Positions 11,807 to 24,935 of a DNA stretch of 64,000 nt are shown here, in pieces (position 1 is the stretch's first letter; every line of letters starts with the position of its first letter). Under the pieces are notes generated by a model that saw only the letters and a list, made by a program, of their open reading frames with translations, did not search any database and had not been told where the DNA came from. The stretch covers positions 8,381,985 to 8,445,984 of the forward strand of contig CM041196.1 in assembly GCA_023078555.1 (NCBI GenBank). The letters run 5' to 3'. Source of the DNA: Ulva prolifera. Taxonomy: Eukaryota; Chlorophyta; Ulvophyceae; Ulvales; Ulvaceae. A program made the translations under genes and the position numbers.

Positions 11807-12630
11807 CAGCACAGCATCCCCGTTAGTGTGCAGTGATCCTGCAGAGGACTCCTGCAAGCCCCGAGCGTGTGACGGGCGACACCGGTAGTTGCACCCGGCA
11901 CTAATGGCATCCGAGAGCTGGCAGCACAGATAGCGCTCAGCAGCTGATGCGCTTCCAGATAGAGTGGGAAAACATGGAGTACCTCGTTGACGCGTGCAGG
12001 CACGGTCGTCTCTGCGGGAGACGATTCCGCCATTTCTGGATCCGGCTAACAGCAAATGGGAACACCAGTTCCACGAGGCCCTGCCGTCTCAAGCGAAGCG
12101 AAGATTATGAAGGAAACATGTTTGTTGCTTTAGATTTATGCCACATCTGATGTGAATCACGGAGCAGTGCTGTCCCTTCGAAGCAAATCTGCAGTTTGGA
12201 ATGGCGACCGCAATCACGCAGAATGCAATTACATCCAAGCTAATGTCAACATACAACAACGCCGCTTGGAATCATGAATCACACTCCTCTCTGTGACCAT
12301 TCTCGCGTGATGCACACCGCGCATGTCTGCGCGTCCATGCATGCGCGCTAAGCAGTGAAATTTGCCATCACTGTAGCTCTGTGCAACAACGTGCACAATC
12401 ATTCTGATCCTGCGCAGATGAGTACTCACATGATTGTGTTGTGTTCACATCCATTAACCGGCACTGCTGACTTCTGAGCAGTGTGACACCGGCTTCACAG
12501 CGGCATGAATAGGTTACACATAGAAATTGAGCAAAAGCCGGGATTGTTTCCGGTTGATCAACGTATCATTCAAGGTCGGAGCAGCGGTATCCCTCATGGC
12601 ACTGGTGCAAGATGTGATAAGCATGTGAGC
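11807..12630. other. Intergenic region, promoter side of the PH gene and 3' side of RPN8
   Basis: Both neighbours are on the minus strand. TTACA at 12514-12518 (TGTAA on the minus strand) is a likely RPN8 poly(A) signal. No gene is evident; a 5' exon of the PH gene could lie near 11850-12050. Confidence 0.45.
12514..12518 (-). terminator. Putative TGTAA poly(A) signal of RPN8
   Basis: TGTAA on the minus strand, 113 nt beyond the RPN8 stop codon, at the spacing expected of a chlorophyte polyadenylation signal. Confidence 0.5.
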
Positions 12631-14381
12631 TCACGATTTTTTTGCAGCATCACTGGAGGGCGCCTCAGCCCCCTCCTGGTTTCCCGCCTGGTTTTCTTTC
12701 CCCTCGCTGCCTTTGTCAGGCTTTCCAGCCTTCGCTGCGGCCTTCTCTGCTTCGGCAGCCTGCTTCTGCTTCTCAGCCCAAACACGGGCTTCTTTGTTTT
12801 CGATCAGCTCGTGCAGAGAGACTACTGCCCGCATGATGGAGGCCAGATACACTGACATCGTCATGTCATTCCCTTGAACTGCACAGCAGCATAGTGTTGA
12901 TAAACTGTGGCCAGAGTACGCACCACACTCAGCTGGCATGCATCACGGACAGCATTCGTCTTAGTCTCATCAGCAGAAGACCCGACTGCAGGGTCTGCAG
13001 GTGAAAGCGCAAGCAATGGCTCCGAAGACGCACCTGTGAGGGCTTCTGACAGCCGCGTCATGTTGAGGTTGGGCAGCAGATTGAAGATATCCTGCATGAG
13101 GGCAATGATATCCCTGTTGACAGGAAGGCGGCCAGCTGCGACCGCCTCTAGGTAGTCGTGCATCTCTGCCAACCTCCTTTGAAGGCCTTTCAGAGCCTGC
13201 AGAAGCAAGTGAGGACATCACGACCACGTGAGGTCATCACGACCATGCTGACCGAGCACAGAAGCAAGACAGACTGCATTTTGCAGGCAAGCCATGAACG
13301 CAGCTGGCTCGACATCACTGTACGTGACAGAAGTCAGGTACACTCCCACAGCAGTGGAATGATAGGCGGTTGCTGCACCTGTGCTTGACTGACGATGTCT
13401 GTCGACAATGTGGAGATAGTGGCATCTTTGACATCTCGCAGCAGATGCTCGACACCAATTTCTTCTGCCTCTGTTTGGCTGACCGCTGTCGGCAGATGAA
13501 CAAAGACTTGCTGAGCCTTCTCTGTGCCCTCAGGCTTGACTTGCTCACGAGCCACATATGCGTTCACTGGGAGACCCACATCCCGAGGCTGCAATACAGT
13601 GTCACAGATGGGAATGCGCCATACAGGTGACCCTGCTTGCCATACAGATGACCCTGTTTGCCACGCACGATCATCACGTATGCATTGTGGGTGGCTGTAG
13701 CAGCTGCATTCGGCTTTATTTTGCCCACGTGCAGCCGTTCATACCGAGCCCCGCCCTCAACAGGTCAGTCGGGTTCGCATAGTGCTGATATAATTGCGGC
13801 CATACATACACGCCAGCACATACATACCTTGATCTGGCAGATAAGGAGGACCGGGTCTGTGCAGTACTTGCACATCAGTTCGTTGATGTCAAGGTCAGCT
13901 GGTCTCAATTTAGGCCCTGTGCTGTACCATCCGATGATGGTCTCCCGAGCTGCAGAACAAGGCACCTAGTGAAACAAGTTGCAAGCAAATCGGACAGAGC
14001 TAGGTGGTTCCAAACTCATGGCGGTTTTTTGGGTGATAGTACCATTTACTTTCCGGAACATAGTGCTCATGGTTTCCATGTAGCTATGGTCCATAAACCA
14101 AATTTTTGGATCGTGTGTATCCTCCTCGAAGGGAACTGCAGACGTCATCTATATTGAGTGAAAGGTTTCAGCAAGGAAGAGCACGCACGTTTGAGTCGCA
14201 AGCTGCTGATGAGATGGTGCATACCTGCAAAGCTGTTGGTCACATCCACCTCTCCTTTACTGACAGACCCCAACAGAACGCCGACCACTCGTTTCTTGGT
14301 ATCTTTTGCGACTCGGTTGTAGTGATCAACAACACTGAGCAACACCAAGGGGTGCACTGTCACAGTTTCCGGAGACGGCAT
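12631..14381 (-). CDS. RPN8: 26S proteasome regulatory subunit RPN8 (PSMD7)
   Basis: Six exons (14381-14225, 14135-14043, 13949-13828, 13588-13379, 13196-13034, 12878-12631) join in phase to 330 residues; human PSMD7 has 324. The N-terminal MPN domain opens with [16 protein letters not shown] and RVVGVLLGS, then VWF/MDH-type and GWYSTGPKL segments. The JAMM zinc ligands (HxH...D) are replaced, as expected for RPN8, which is the inactive partner of the deubiquitinase RPN11 in the proteasome lid. The C-terminal region has GVEHLLRD, the FNLLPNLN motif and the helix [14 protein letters not shown], ending in a Lys/Glu-rich tail. The start at 14381 gives exactly the family N-terminus. TGTAA lies 113 nt past the stop. 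Confidence 0.95.
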
Positions 14382-15254
14382 TGGACAGTGTTGGCAGGTA
14401 CACTATGTTTTGAACACAGATCCTCGAGGACGCAGCTGAGCTGTAAAATGACACTCCAAGAGATTCCTTATCGCATTTTGCGCGTTGACGGACGGTTTGT
14501 TGACGTGACAGGCCACCGAAGCTACACACCACTCAGTCAAACGTCCGGTAGAAAATTCCGCGGCGGTGACACAGATGCCGCCACAGATGCTCGCTTTGTC
14601 TAGTGAGTTCACCTGGGCCCGGTCGTGGCATCCATAGCTATGTGATCAATTCGCGTTCGCAATCAGACTTCACCGGGAGACTATCTCGTTTCCTCGAACC
14701 ACAAGTCAGATTAGCTCGACGGTGCACCCGCCATGGTAGCACACCAGAGCAGGTCAAACGTGGACTGCGTCTCCGCCTATGTATCACGTACGCCGATAGA
14801 CACTTCCATGAGCACTGGCCACAAGCACACTGCGTGCGGCCGAGACTGGCACTCTGCCACCCAGCTCCCTAGGCAGCTCAGTAGGTCAGGACTCCTTGGC
14901 GGTGCAGTGCTCCCTGAGCCTCCGACTTTGTGTCGCAGCACCAGATGTGTACTGAAAACGAGCCTTCCGGCAGGGCAGACTTCATGCACGAGGTGGCAGG
15001 GCTGATCACCCGGGAACATGAGGCAGCTAGTGTTAGGTTGGGAAGCAGAGCACAGTATGTGGTCACGACCAATGCACGCGACCGCCTGTGCTGTGAGGAA
15101 AACGTTACATTGTTCAAGCCGTGCAACTCCAAGTGGGCTGCCGATGGGCACTCACAACCGCCCACATGCACAGAACCATTACACCTGTGGGACCAGACCG
15201 ACCACGCACACAGTGCAGTTTGCGCCAGGCTGAATAACACAGCCGACGAGGTTA
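14382..15254. other. Intergenic region: RPN8 promoter and IBTK-like 3' UTR
   Basis: Both flanking genes are on the minus strand. TTACA at 15105-15109 (TGTAA on the minus strand) is a likely poly(A) signal for the IBTK-like gene. The open frames here lack motifs or splice support. Confidence 0.5.
15105..15109 (-). terminator. Putative TGTAA poly(A) signal of the IBTK-like gene
   Basis: TGTAA on the minus strand, about 146 nt beyond the stop codon at 15255. Confidence 0.45.
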
Positions 15255-18200
15255 TCAGGGCTGCTGCAAAGCGCGGTCGCCGCCGACCGGCACCACGTCA
15301 GCCACGACACCAGCAGGGGCGCTGTGCTTCTGCGCATCAGCAGCCGCGCCCCGTGCGCGTCGCCCCGATGCCCTCCCCGCAGCTTCAGGCCGCTCCGCCG
15401 CTCCGTCGCCGCGGGCCCTGCCCTGCTTGCGGCCGCCCCGCCGCGCCCCACCATCTCGCCCCGCGCCGCGCTTCCCTTCCCCGGTTCCACCCCCGGAGCG
15501 CCCCTTATCCTGCCCCTGCCCCCAGTCGGCACTCGCGGCCGGACCACGCTCTGCCTGCCCACGGCCGCGGCCCTGCCGCCCGGCCCCCCGGCCGGAACGG
15601 CCTGGCCTGCGCGCGCCCCTCCCAGGTGCCCCACCCCGCCCCGGCACCCCACCGGAGCCCCGCCCCATTCCTCCATCTGGCTCGCCCGCAGCTGTGTCCA
15701 CAGGCGCATCGAGCTCCTGCTCGGCGAGCGCTCGCGCGGCCTCCTCCGTGAGGATGTCCTCGATGCGTGTCACCTCGCGCCGCGGCCGCGGCTGCGAGCG
15801 GCCCCACGCGCCGTCGGCGCCGCTCGGCCGGATGTCCGGCAGCCGCGCCGCCTGCTCGAACAGGCCCTCGTCGATCACCGCCCGCCTCAGCGCGGTGAAA
15901 TCTGCCGTCTGCCACGCCGCCCCGCCGGAGCCACGCTCTGGCACCAGCCGCCGCGGCGGCACGCTGCCGCCCGCGCCCACCTCCCCCGGCCCGCTCCGCT
16001 TGCTGCCCTCGTCCGTCATGATGGCAGACAGAGACGGCAGTGCGGCCTCCACGGACGCCGGCGTGCCGCTGCTGCGCCCCCACACCACGCCGCACCGAGC
16101 ACTCACGCGCTCCGGCGCAGGTGCCTCGGGCTGCGGCGCCGCGTGGAATTCTGCCAGGCTCAACCGCACCTTCGCGGCCCTCGCGCCCTTCCCGCCTGCC
16201 ACGGTCGCCGCAGCCGCCGTGAGGCTGCGGCCTGTGGGGTCGTTGCGCAGCAGGCTCGCCGGACCGAGCAGGTCCGCCAGCGACGCGCCCGGCTGCGGCG
16301 CGGCGCTCGCGCTCCCCCACGCGCGGCTGCTGCCGCTCGGTCCCGGCTGCCCCCGCTCCGCCGCCGCGGCAGCGGTGAGCGGCGGCGGGTCAACCGGCGG
16401 CCGCCGTGGCGACGGCGGCCGGTCAATCGCACCAGCGAGAAACTCAGACAGCTGTCCGCGCCGCACCGACTTGGTCTTTGTCGCGGAGGCAGGCGCGGCC
16501 ACGCCGTCCGCGTCCTGTCGCGGAGCGGCGAAGCCCGTCACCGTCTCTGGCGACGGCGCCGGCGCACTGGACACGCCGACAGCGGTGCTCTGCGACAGCG
16601 GCGAGCCGACAGAGGCTGGCAAACGCGCCGCCGGCAGGCTGCCGTCACGCTGCTGCAGCGTGGTGTGAGCACTAGCAGGAGAGCTGGCCACTGGCGCGTG
16701 GTCGTCCGGCTGTGAGGCCGACACAGGGTGGCTGTAGGTGCGCGGGGTGGCTGTCGGCTGAACACAAGGCTTGGGGGAAGAGGTGGCTGGGGCGCTTGCG
16801 GCAGCGCCCGCCGGCGCGGCAGCATGCAGCTCCGCCCGCAGCCGCTCCAGCGCCTGCTGCACCCCGCTGCACATGCACAGCAATCTCATGCAGCCGTTGA
16901 GGTGGTGCACAGCGAACACACCGACAGGGTGCCAGGCAGGGTTGTATGCGTGGGGAAAGGGCTGGCGCACGCTGCATCATCCCCGCGGTCGAGCGCCGCC
17001 CGCGCCGCCTCGTAGCCGCCGCGCTGCAGCATCTTGCTGCGCTGCTGCGCGTCAAGCGCGGCGCCAGCCGCCGCCTGCACCTCGAGCCGCCGGATCTGCT
17101 GCAGACGCTTACGCACGTGCCCCCCGAGCTTGATAGCCAGCCGCTCCGTCTGCTCGTCCTCCTGCGTCTTGAACGCCCTGCAGGCGCGCTGGCACACTCG
17201 ACGCACTGCCGCCCGGCAAGCCATGGACTCAGGCAACTTCAAGCCAACAAGTGCAAGGCAGCTAAGGAAGCCACACCTGGGGGCCGACGGCATTGCCGTG
17301 TCCTCCGATGCATGCATGCTGGCGTGCGCCTGGCGGCGAAGCGCATCAGGCTCCATCCCTGGCCGGTCGGCGCGACCCGGCATCGCGACCGCCAGGGTGC
17401 CGGCCGTTGGGCGCAGCGACTCCCCGACGCCGTCCCCCGCCCTCCCCGGCCCTCCGGCCGCACCCAGCGGCTCCTCAGGCAACGGCGGCAGCGCTAGGGA
17501 GGGCGGCGCGTGGGGCCAGCCCGGCATGCCGCCGTCCGGGGGTGACGCGGCGAAAGACTGCAGCAGGGAGAGGTCCGCATCGATGACCTCGCCACCGGTG
17601 GATATGCGCTGCGCGGGTGCGCTGCCTGCAGAACAGCTCCCCGTCGTGCGTGTGGGGCCTCGCGTGCTGAGCGCAGGAGTCGCAGCGCAGCGCAGGGGCC
17701 GTTGTGACCAGGGGGGGCCTGCTGTGCGGTGGCGCAGGGTTGATGGAGGGGACGCACCGCAGGCCTCGAGGAGCGCGGCTTGGGCGGCGGCGGCGTGGGG
17801 CGGCGGCAGGAAGCGGCTCTTGAAGGCGGCCTCGATGCTGCTGAGCAGCTCCGGGCACGCCGCGACCATCTGCTGCAGCAGCGCGCGCGCCGACGGCTCC
17901 GCGATGACGGCATCCACGTTGTTGATCACCGCCTGCACGGCGACGCGGGGCAGTCAGCGCGGCAGGTGACAGCGGAAGCAGATTTGAACATGCATGCACT
18001 ATCTGATGTTATCCGCGTGGCCTCAGCATGCTGGGCCGTCAGGCCAGAAGACATAGCGGGCGTTCATCCTCGAGGCCTCCTTACGACACTACAGATCGCC
18101 TGGACATCACGGTGACTCCACGCGGAGCGAGGCGGCAGGCCGGGTCGGCAGGGGCAGACCTGGATGCAGATGTCCTGCAGGAGCTTGGCATGGGCGTAGT

Positions 18201-21200
18201 GCGCAAACTGCAGCAGCGGCAGCGCGCTGCGCATGTCCACAACGCGCGCCGCGGCGATCTGCGCCATGTCGAACAGCCGCAGCACGCGGCCGCGCCCGTG
18301 CGGCAGCGGCTGCGCCGGGGCGGCCGCGCCCGCAGTCTCCTCACACTCCATCCTGCACATGCGGCAGCTTCTGTACGAGACCAGCAGACATGCATGTCTC
18401 GTCCGACGCGTTGCCACAGTGGCGCAGGGGCTGCCCCCCTGACCGACACCACAGGCAGTGTTGACATTGACCACCGCAACATGAGCCGGCTGCAGCTGCA
18501 CGTGCTGCTAAATACCAGCTGTGAGATGATCCTCAGCTTGTGCGTCGAGATATCAGGCTGTAATGTGCGTGCGATGATGGCGCACGTGATCCTTCTGTGC
18601 ATGCATGCGGGGGAGTACTAGAGGGGCTACGCCGCATGGCGTACGCACACCAGCAGCATGAGCTGCTGCTCGTGCTGTGCATGCTGCGGCGCACCCAAAC
18701 AGGTCGTCCTCCACATCCCCAGCCCCGGGCCCGTCGGCGGACGCGGGCTGCATGCCCCCGCCGCGGGGGCTCGCGCCGCGCGGCGAGTGCAGCACGTGGC
18801 GGCCGCTGCTGGCAAAGCTGTCGGCGAGCGAGTGCTGCAGCGGGCCGTCGCTCGGGGTGCGCACGCTGAGCTGGGCGGGCAGGGACTGCCGCGGCACGAA
18901 GGTGCCGCTGGGGCTGCTGCCGTACAGCGACCCGAGCGAGTCGGCGACCGGCGACGTGCCGAGCGTGGCCGCGATCGTCCGGGGCGCCGCGGACCTGCAG
19001 TGCAGGCATGCATGCGTTGGTGGTCAAGCGCGAGGGCGGGGAGGGATGTGCGCTCGGCGGTGGGGGTGGAGGCGCACCCGGCAGACGAGCGGCCGTGCTG
19101 CCTGCTGCGGAGGAGCGCGGCGAGTGCCTCGCTGCCCTCGTCCGAGACGCGCCGCTCCTCCTCCTCCTCCGCCGGGGACCCGGGCTCGTCTCGCCGGGGA
19201 GCCGCGTGCCTCGTCAGCACCGCAAGGTCCAGCGTTTCCGGCAGCTTCGGGACCCAGAACCCCTGCAGAACGGTCCCCGCTGACTATACGCACCCGGCAC
19301 AATGCAGGCGCTGTGCTGTGCAGCTGTGGAGTGAGGCGGGGGCAGCACCTGCAGAGCGACGGAGTGCCGCTCCCCGACGGCGACGGCGACGGCCCGGCGC
19401 AGGCCCTGCACGAGCTGTGGCACGATCCACACCGTCTGGTCAGCCGGCCGCGCCTCCTGCGCTGCGGCCGCCGCCTGCTGCCGCTTCTGCGCGAGCGCAT
19501 CTGCAGCACACACCGGCGGCCCTCATGGCGTGCAGACAGCGCACAGCCGCGCGACAGGTGGCACATGTCCGTACCCTCAAGCAGGGCTGTCGGCACCGCC
19601 AAATCGTGAACATGCTCGCCACTGCACTCACCGGACTAAACCCCGGCGCGAAAGCGAATAATTGCGCCTTGCATTTGCATGCGTGGCTACAGGGCAAGAG
19701 CGCACCTGACGACAGCGTGGTGCCCTCCCATGCATACACCTCCCCGGTGTCCGTCAGGGCCACCGTGCGCGTCTTGCCGGCCGCAATCTTAACCACACAC
19801 TTCCCCCCTAGCACGCCCTGCACCTCCTGGATGGCCTGCGCCGCATCGTCGCTGCGGTACGCGAGCACGGCGCCCGTGGAGGTGAGCATGCTGGTGTGCG
19901 CGCCCCCGGCCGCCACGGCCACGACCGTCGGCGTCACGACCGCCGCGTTGTCGCGGTGGAAGTGCACCCGCCCCCGCTCTGCCGCCGCGCCGCCGCTACT
20001 GCCGCCCCGGCGGCCGCTGCTCCACTTGGCTGCAGTGGCCGCGGCCGCGGCGAGCGAGAGGGCACGCACGGCCTTCGCGGAGCGGGCCGTGTCGCGCGTG
20101 CCTGCCACCTGCAGCCGCATCGGCGACACCTGCCGCTGACCCCACGCAAACACCTCGCCGGAGGTGGTGAGGGCGACCGAGTGGCGCTTCGAGAGGCTGA
20201 CCGCCGCGATCCGGCGGTCCCGCAGCGCGTCGACGACCCGCGGCGTCGCATTGCACGCGCGGCCGTGCGTCCCGTACCCCAGCTGCCCCTGCAGCCACAC
20301 GCCGTCCTCAGCACGCAGCGCGGCAGCGGTTGGCGGCTGCCGTGCAGGGCCTACAGGCGGGGCGCACCAGCGTGTTGTCCCCCCACATGTAGAGGCTGCC
20401 GGAGGGGGTCAGCGCGGCAGAGTGCTTGTTCGCAGCGGCCACGGACGACACCGGCTGCTTCAGGGTGCCGACGCGGCGCGGCGTCCACGCCGAGTCCGCG
20501 CCCGTGAACCCCAGGCGGCCGTGCCGGTTCGAGCCCCACGCCCACACAGCGCCCTCCTCCGCGCAGGCGAGCGTGTGGTGCTTCGCGGTCGCGACGCACA
20601 CGACGCGGTACCGGCTGAGGCCCGCAACCGGCAGGGGGTGGATCTGCGCCATGCCCCGCTGCGCGCCCTCGCCGGCAAATTCGGCGTGGCCGAGGCGGCC
20701 TCCGTGCCCCCAGCCCCACGTGTACAGCTGTCCGGCCCCACTGACTGCAGCGCTGTGGAACTTGGCGGCGGCGACCGCGACGATGGCCTCTCCCGCAAAC
20801 GCGTCGAGGCGCGAGGGAGCTGCGCGGCTCTCTGTCGACCCCGTGCCCAGCTGGTAGTTGGCCCCGCTGCCCCACACAAACACGCCTCCTGGGCGGGAGA
20901 AGTGCAGGTGGCCGCGGATGTCTTCAGCAGCGACCTCCAGTGCCGTCCGGTGCTGCAGGGTGCCAGCTGTCAGGCTGGGCCTGATCTGGGCCGCTACACC
21001 AGTCGCTGAGGGCTGCAGGTTCCTACGAAAAGGTTATTCGCGGGAGCGGAGCACACCTTGCGGTCCAACAAGGATGTGCTGGCGCCATGAGTCAACAGGA
21101 TAGCTGCAATGTGGACATGGCCCCAGTACAAGGCCTTGTGGAGGGCGGTCCTGCATGTGAGCAGCATGTGAAGCCCCTGCGTGGCGTCTAATGGCTGCAG

Positions 21201-21402
21201 TACTCGATTAGGTTGCGCTGTAAGGGGGAGCACACCACTGAGACTCGATGTCCAGAGCGTCGATGTCTGCACCTGCCTGGATCGCTGTGACCACACCCTC
21301 CAGATCATTGCTGTACACCTGCATCGATGCAAAGCCGGTGATCAGAGTCTCAAAACCGTTTTTGACATGACTTGTCACGCAACTGGAGCTGAGCACTGTC
21401 AT
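15255..21402 (-). CDS. IBTK-like ankyrin / RCC1 / BTB-BACK-like protein
   Basis: Twelve exons (21402-21236, 21150-21057, 21012-20368, 20288-19706, 19500-19349, 19262-19078, 18994-18695, 18352-18160, 17932-17758, 17625-17277, 17177-16971, 16866-15255) join in phase to about 1553 residues; human IBTK has 1353. Residues 1-87 form ankyrin repeats (WTALHKALYWGHVHIA). Residues about 118-470 hold RCC1 blades with VFVWGSG, YTWGWG, VWAWGSN and MWGDNTLGQLGYGT, the last restored across an intron. Residues about 709-830 resemble the end of a BTB domain and a BACK helix, but the BTB core strands are not visible. A charged helix at 948-1016 and a long disordered, finally RG-rich tail follow. IBTK-type proteins act as CUL3 substrate adaptors; that role is inferred from domain order. 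The exon 8 acceptor could instead be at 18370. Confidence 0.78.
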
Positions 21403-23112
21403 TGACGTTTGTGCATCTCACACTTCCGCGGAAGGTATGCATAGGCCAGGACGACACAGACGAGGCACAATGCGGGATTGTGCCCGATTCATGGCCATCC
21501 ATGTCTATAGAATTGTATGTACGTTCAGAGATGTGCCTGCCGGTCGACTGTGTCTCCCACGTGGAGAAAGTCAGACGTCCTCTGTCCACCGTGGACAAGG
21601 AACGCCATGTGGCAGACCACCCACATGAACATGGTTCCCACCGCCAAGTCACAAAGAGGATATTGCGGAGAATGCAGGCAGTAGTACCGCACCGCTTTGT
21701 GCAGCTTCTTTGTCGCCTCCGCTGATCTGCAAAAACCTCGACGTCGATACCGGACGAGCTGATGTGAAGCATCCTGCGTTGACAAGCGCACAGTACTACA
21801 GGAAATGAAGCGCACTTTGACATTTTAGGAGCTGTTTTCACCGCATAGAAGCAGCCCTCTGTTTATCTAGTTCGTGTGCGAGGAGACATCCGAAACTGAC
21901 GCAGCTGAGTGGGCCCGGCCATGTCACTGTTACATAGCCAACTGAGGTAAGAATCGACGCAAACATAACAGAGCCCACTGATATGTGATGGACATGTATG
22001 CCTAGATCGCTGCGCAAGCGAGAACAGTAAGATTCCTTGCTACGTCACACATGCGACTGCCTGGGACCTCCTTGGGAGCTCATCCGGCTCATGCACACGG
22101 CGAAGCCACAGACGTGACGAGGAATCGTTCCACCTTGGGCATTTGGCAATCAAATTTAGTTGGTATGATGCCAGCAGGCTGTTCCGCGACGCTAGATACA
22201 CTCACTGTGTTGATCTCAGACGGATCGCAGATGCACCAGGCATTACATGCACAGTCTCACCCTTCCCCTCACCTTCACCCTCGCGGCCCTCGAGCCTGAA
22301 TCTCTGGCTCTCTGCTCGCAATGAGGCGTGGAATCTTGCATGCACCGGGCAGAATATTCTGTGCCAGATCTGCAGTGCATGCTTGCCACATAGCTGAAGA
22401 GTGAAAAGTTGTTCAGGTGCACAACAACAGATATTATGATATGATATGCTGTCTGCTGCGGATCAGGTCGGATTTGTTTAGGTGTCCAACTCCCAGGCTG
22501 TAGGCCTCGAGCTGTTCCCGGGAGCCCCCCAGCAGCAGCAGTTTGTGTGAAAGCTCAGGACCCAGACATATTTGTTCATCCTGTCGCTGCGCAGTTACAG
22601 TATACTGGCTACCAAGAAAGGTTGGCTCATGCGCTTCGCCTTGGCAATATCAGCTACTGCAGCCTTGCACGGCCACCATGGCCCGAGCTGCTGCCAGTCC
22701 AAGCTGCTCTAGCCCCAGGCACTGCCAAACGGCTGCCACCTGACTGCACCGCTGGCGGATGGGGAGCAAATGGACGATCGCACGGCCAGGTGCCACGACA
22801 TGCGCGCTGACCACGAAGATTCTCTAGCTTTGTTCAACCCCACAAACGACCGCTTTCGCCACAAGCGTTTACCGCCGCATGCATTGCCTGAGACACGTCT
22901 GGAATCAGTGCACTGTCGCACCTTCTCATGTGCACAACAACGCGCCTGGAATTCAAAAGCAAGCATGCTATCGGAAAAGCGCATGACGCCTGTGACAGGA
23001 TACAGATGCCTGGGGATTGATGTACCAGCTGCCATGGTCGGGGCTTGCAGACGCTACCTTGGGCTGTGCACATACTTTGAATGCGGTACCCGACGGTGAC
23101 GATGACATTTGA
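21403..23112. other. Intergenic region between divergent genes
   Basis: It carries the promoters of the IBTK-like gene (-) and OGG1 (+). A plus-strand frame at 22547-22810 starts MKAQDPDIFVHPVAAQL and looks more protein-like than its neighbours, but I found no partner exons. I see nothing else recognisable. Confidence 0.4.
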
Positions 23113-24935
23113 ATGCGCTTAACTTCCATCCCCCTGTCACGATTTGCAGCTTCCACACGCTCTGGCCCTAGCAATCGTGCATACAGCATGTCGCAGAGCG
23201 CCGCAGGAAAATGCCTTTCGTGGAGCAGCCTCGGGACGCCGAGGGAACAGCTTGTACTGAAAAACACGCTACCAACCGGACAGTCATTTCGCTGGTTCCA
23301 CTATCCCGGCGATGCTGACTTTACAGGCGTTGTTGGGGAACGAGTGGTATGCTGTCGCGAGTGGTCAGTCTGCGTGTTTAAAGTTCGGCACTAGTGCGCG
23401 CTCCACGGAGCAGGTGACGTGTGCAGATCCAGATGAAACAAGAACACGACGATGTACAGTGGCGAGTCATCGCCAGAGGTAGCCAGGCTTCTCCTGGTGA
23501 GCAAACTGTCTATGTTCCGCACCGGCAACTGCCCCTCAGCCCGCCTGGCTGGATTCACCTCGCCAGCATCAAAGTCAGATTAATTTTGATGCAGATGGTG
23601 ATCTGATGGCCCTATCGGACTATTTTAATTTGGACGTGGATCTGGCGAAGCTGGCCAAGTATTGGTCATCTCAAGATCCGCACTATAGCTTTGTCAATCA
23701 GCACATTTTCGGTTGCCGAATGCTACGACAAGACCCCGTGGAATGCCTCTTTCAGTTCATATGCTCCTCAAACAATCACATCTCCCGAATTCATGGGATG
23801 GTGAACCACCTGTGCCGAGCTTACGGCACGAAGATGGAAATCAGCCAAGGTGAACCACCCCATGCCACGCCTGCATTGAAGTGCTCCGCCGCAGTGCACA
23901 TGCCGTGCAGCTGCTTCATATGGTGCCGGTGCCTTCAATGCACTGCATCATGCTGGGTCTGCACGATGGTGCCTCCACTAGCACGTGACACACTACGATG
24001 TAGATGACGCAGTTTCCTGTGGGCATGTGCAGGCATCGTCCAAGGTTCCGATGGCGAGGACGTTGATGCAATGTATGCCTTTCCAACGATCGAACAGCTG
24101 CAAGCTGTGACTGATGAGGATCTCAGGGCAAATGGATTCGGCTATAGAGCCGCCTACATCCGCACCACTGCCCAGCAGCTACACGCGATGCCACAAGGTG
24201 TGGACCTCGATATGCAGCTGTGAGGATGTTGCGTTACATGGCAAAAGCTCACTTGGGAGTGTGCACAGGTGGCCGAGAGTGGCTGCTACAGCTCCGTGAA
24301 AAGCCATTTGCGGAGGTCATCGAAGAGCTGACCCAGCTGGCAGGCGTCGGCCCCAAGGTGGCCGCATGTGTGGCACTGTTCTCCTGTGACAAGCACGACT
24401 CGATACCGGTGGACACACATGTCTGGAAGCTGGCTTGCCAGCGGTATTTGCCGGGGATGCGCAACAAGACACTGACGCCCAAGCTGCACCCTGTCATCAT
24501 GGAGGTATGTACTCTGCTGCATGCATCGGGCAAGTCTGAGGCCGCCAGAGCTCCCAGTGTTATGCTGTTCCCTATCAGATTTCACCACCCCAGGAACAGG
24601 GCCAACAGGTGTGACCGGAGCTTCACATTGGCATACATATGCAGGCGTTTGTCAAGGTTTTCGGGGACTATGCTGGCTGGGCTCACAACGCGCTCTTCAT
24701 CTCACAGCTCGCATCTCACAAACAGCTCCTTGATCCGTCAGCTATCTCTGCGTCCAGCAGTGCAAGCGACACCGTGGTCCTCGAGCGTGCCCCCTCCGGG
24801 AAGGCCTCGCAGTCGGTGTCGCCAGAGTCCAAGAAGCCGAAGAAGCTCTCCCTTGCGCCTCCAGCCAAAGGGTCGGCTAGACCCGCATCAACACGGGGAC
24901 GCAAGAGGAAGCTCACGTCAAAGCCTGATGTCTGA
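23113..24935 (+). CDS. OGG1: 8-oxoguanine DNA glycosylase/AP lyase OGG1
   Basis: Six exons (23113-23346, 23427-23478, 23595-23849, 24033-24197, 24269-24504, 24645-24935) join in phase to 410 residues. The N-terminal segment has the family GQSFRW motif, the middle has RQDPVECLFQFICSSNN, and the helix-hairpin-helix GPD region reads LAGVGPKVAACV followed by IPVDTHVWKLA. The Schiff-base lysine (Lys265) and catalytic aspartate (Asp284), matching human Lys249 and Asp268, are present. The enzyme removes 8-oxoguanine paired with C and nicks the strand in base-excision repair. The first 25 residues are rich in Arg/Ser without acidic residues and end at a second Met (23188), which suggests an organelle form and a shorter nuclear form. 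The C-terminus has basic KKPKK and RGRKRK clusters typical of nuclear localisation signals. Confidence 0.95.

Noticed and set aside
15324..16715. 463-codon open frame on the plus strand
   Set aside because: Antisense to the last exon of the IBTK-like gene; Arg/Pro-rich with no motif. The minus frame continues in phase from upstream exons.
18658..20139. 493-codon open frame on the plus strand
   Set aside because: Antisense to the RCC1 exons of the IBTK-like gene, which show real RCC1 motifs on the minus strand.
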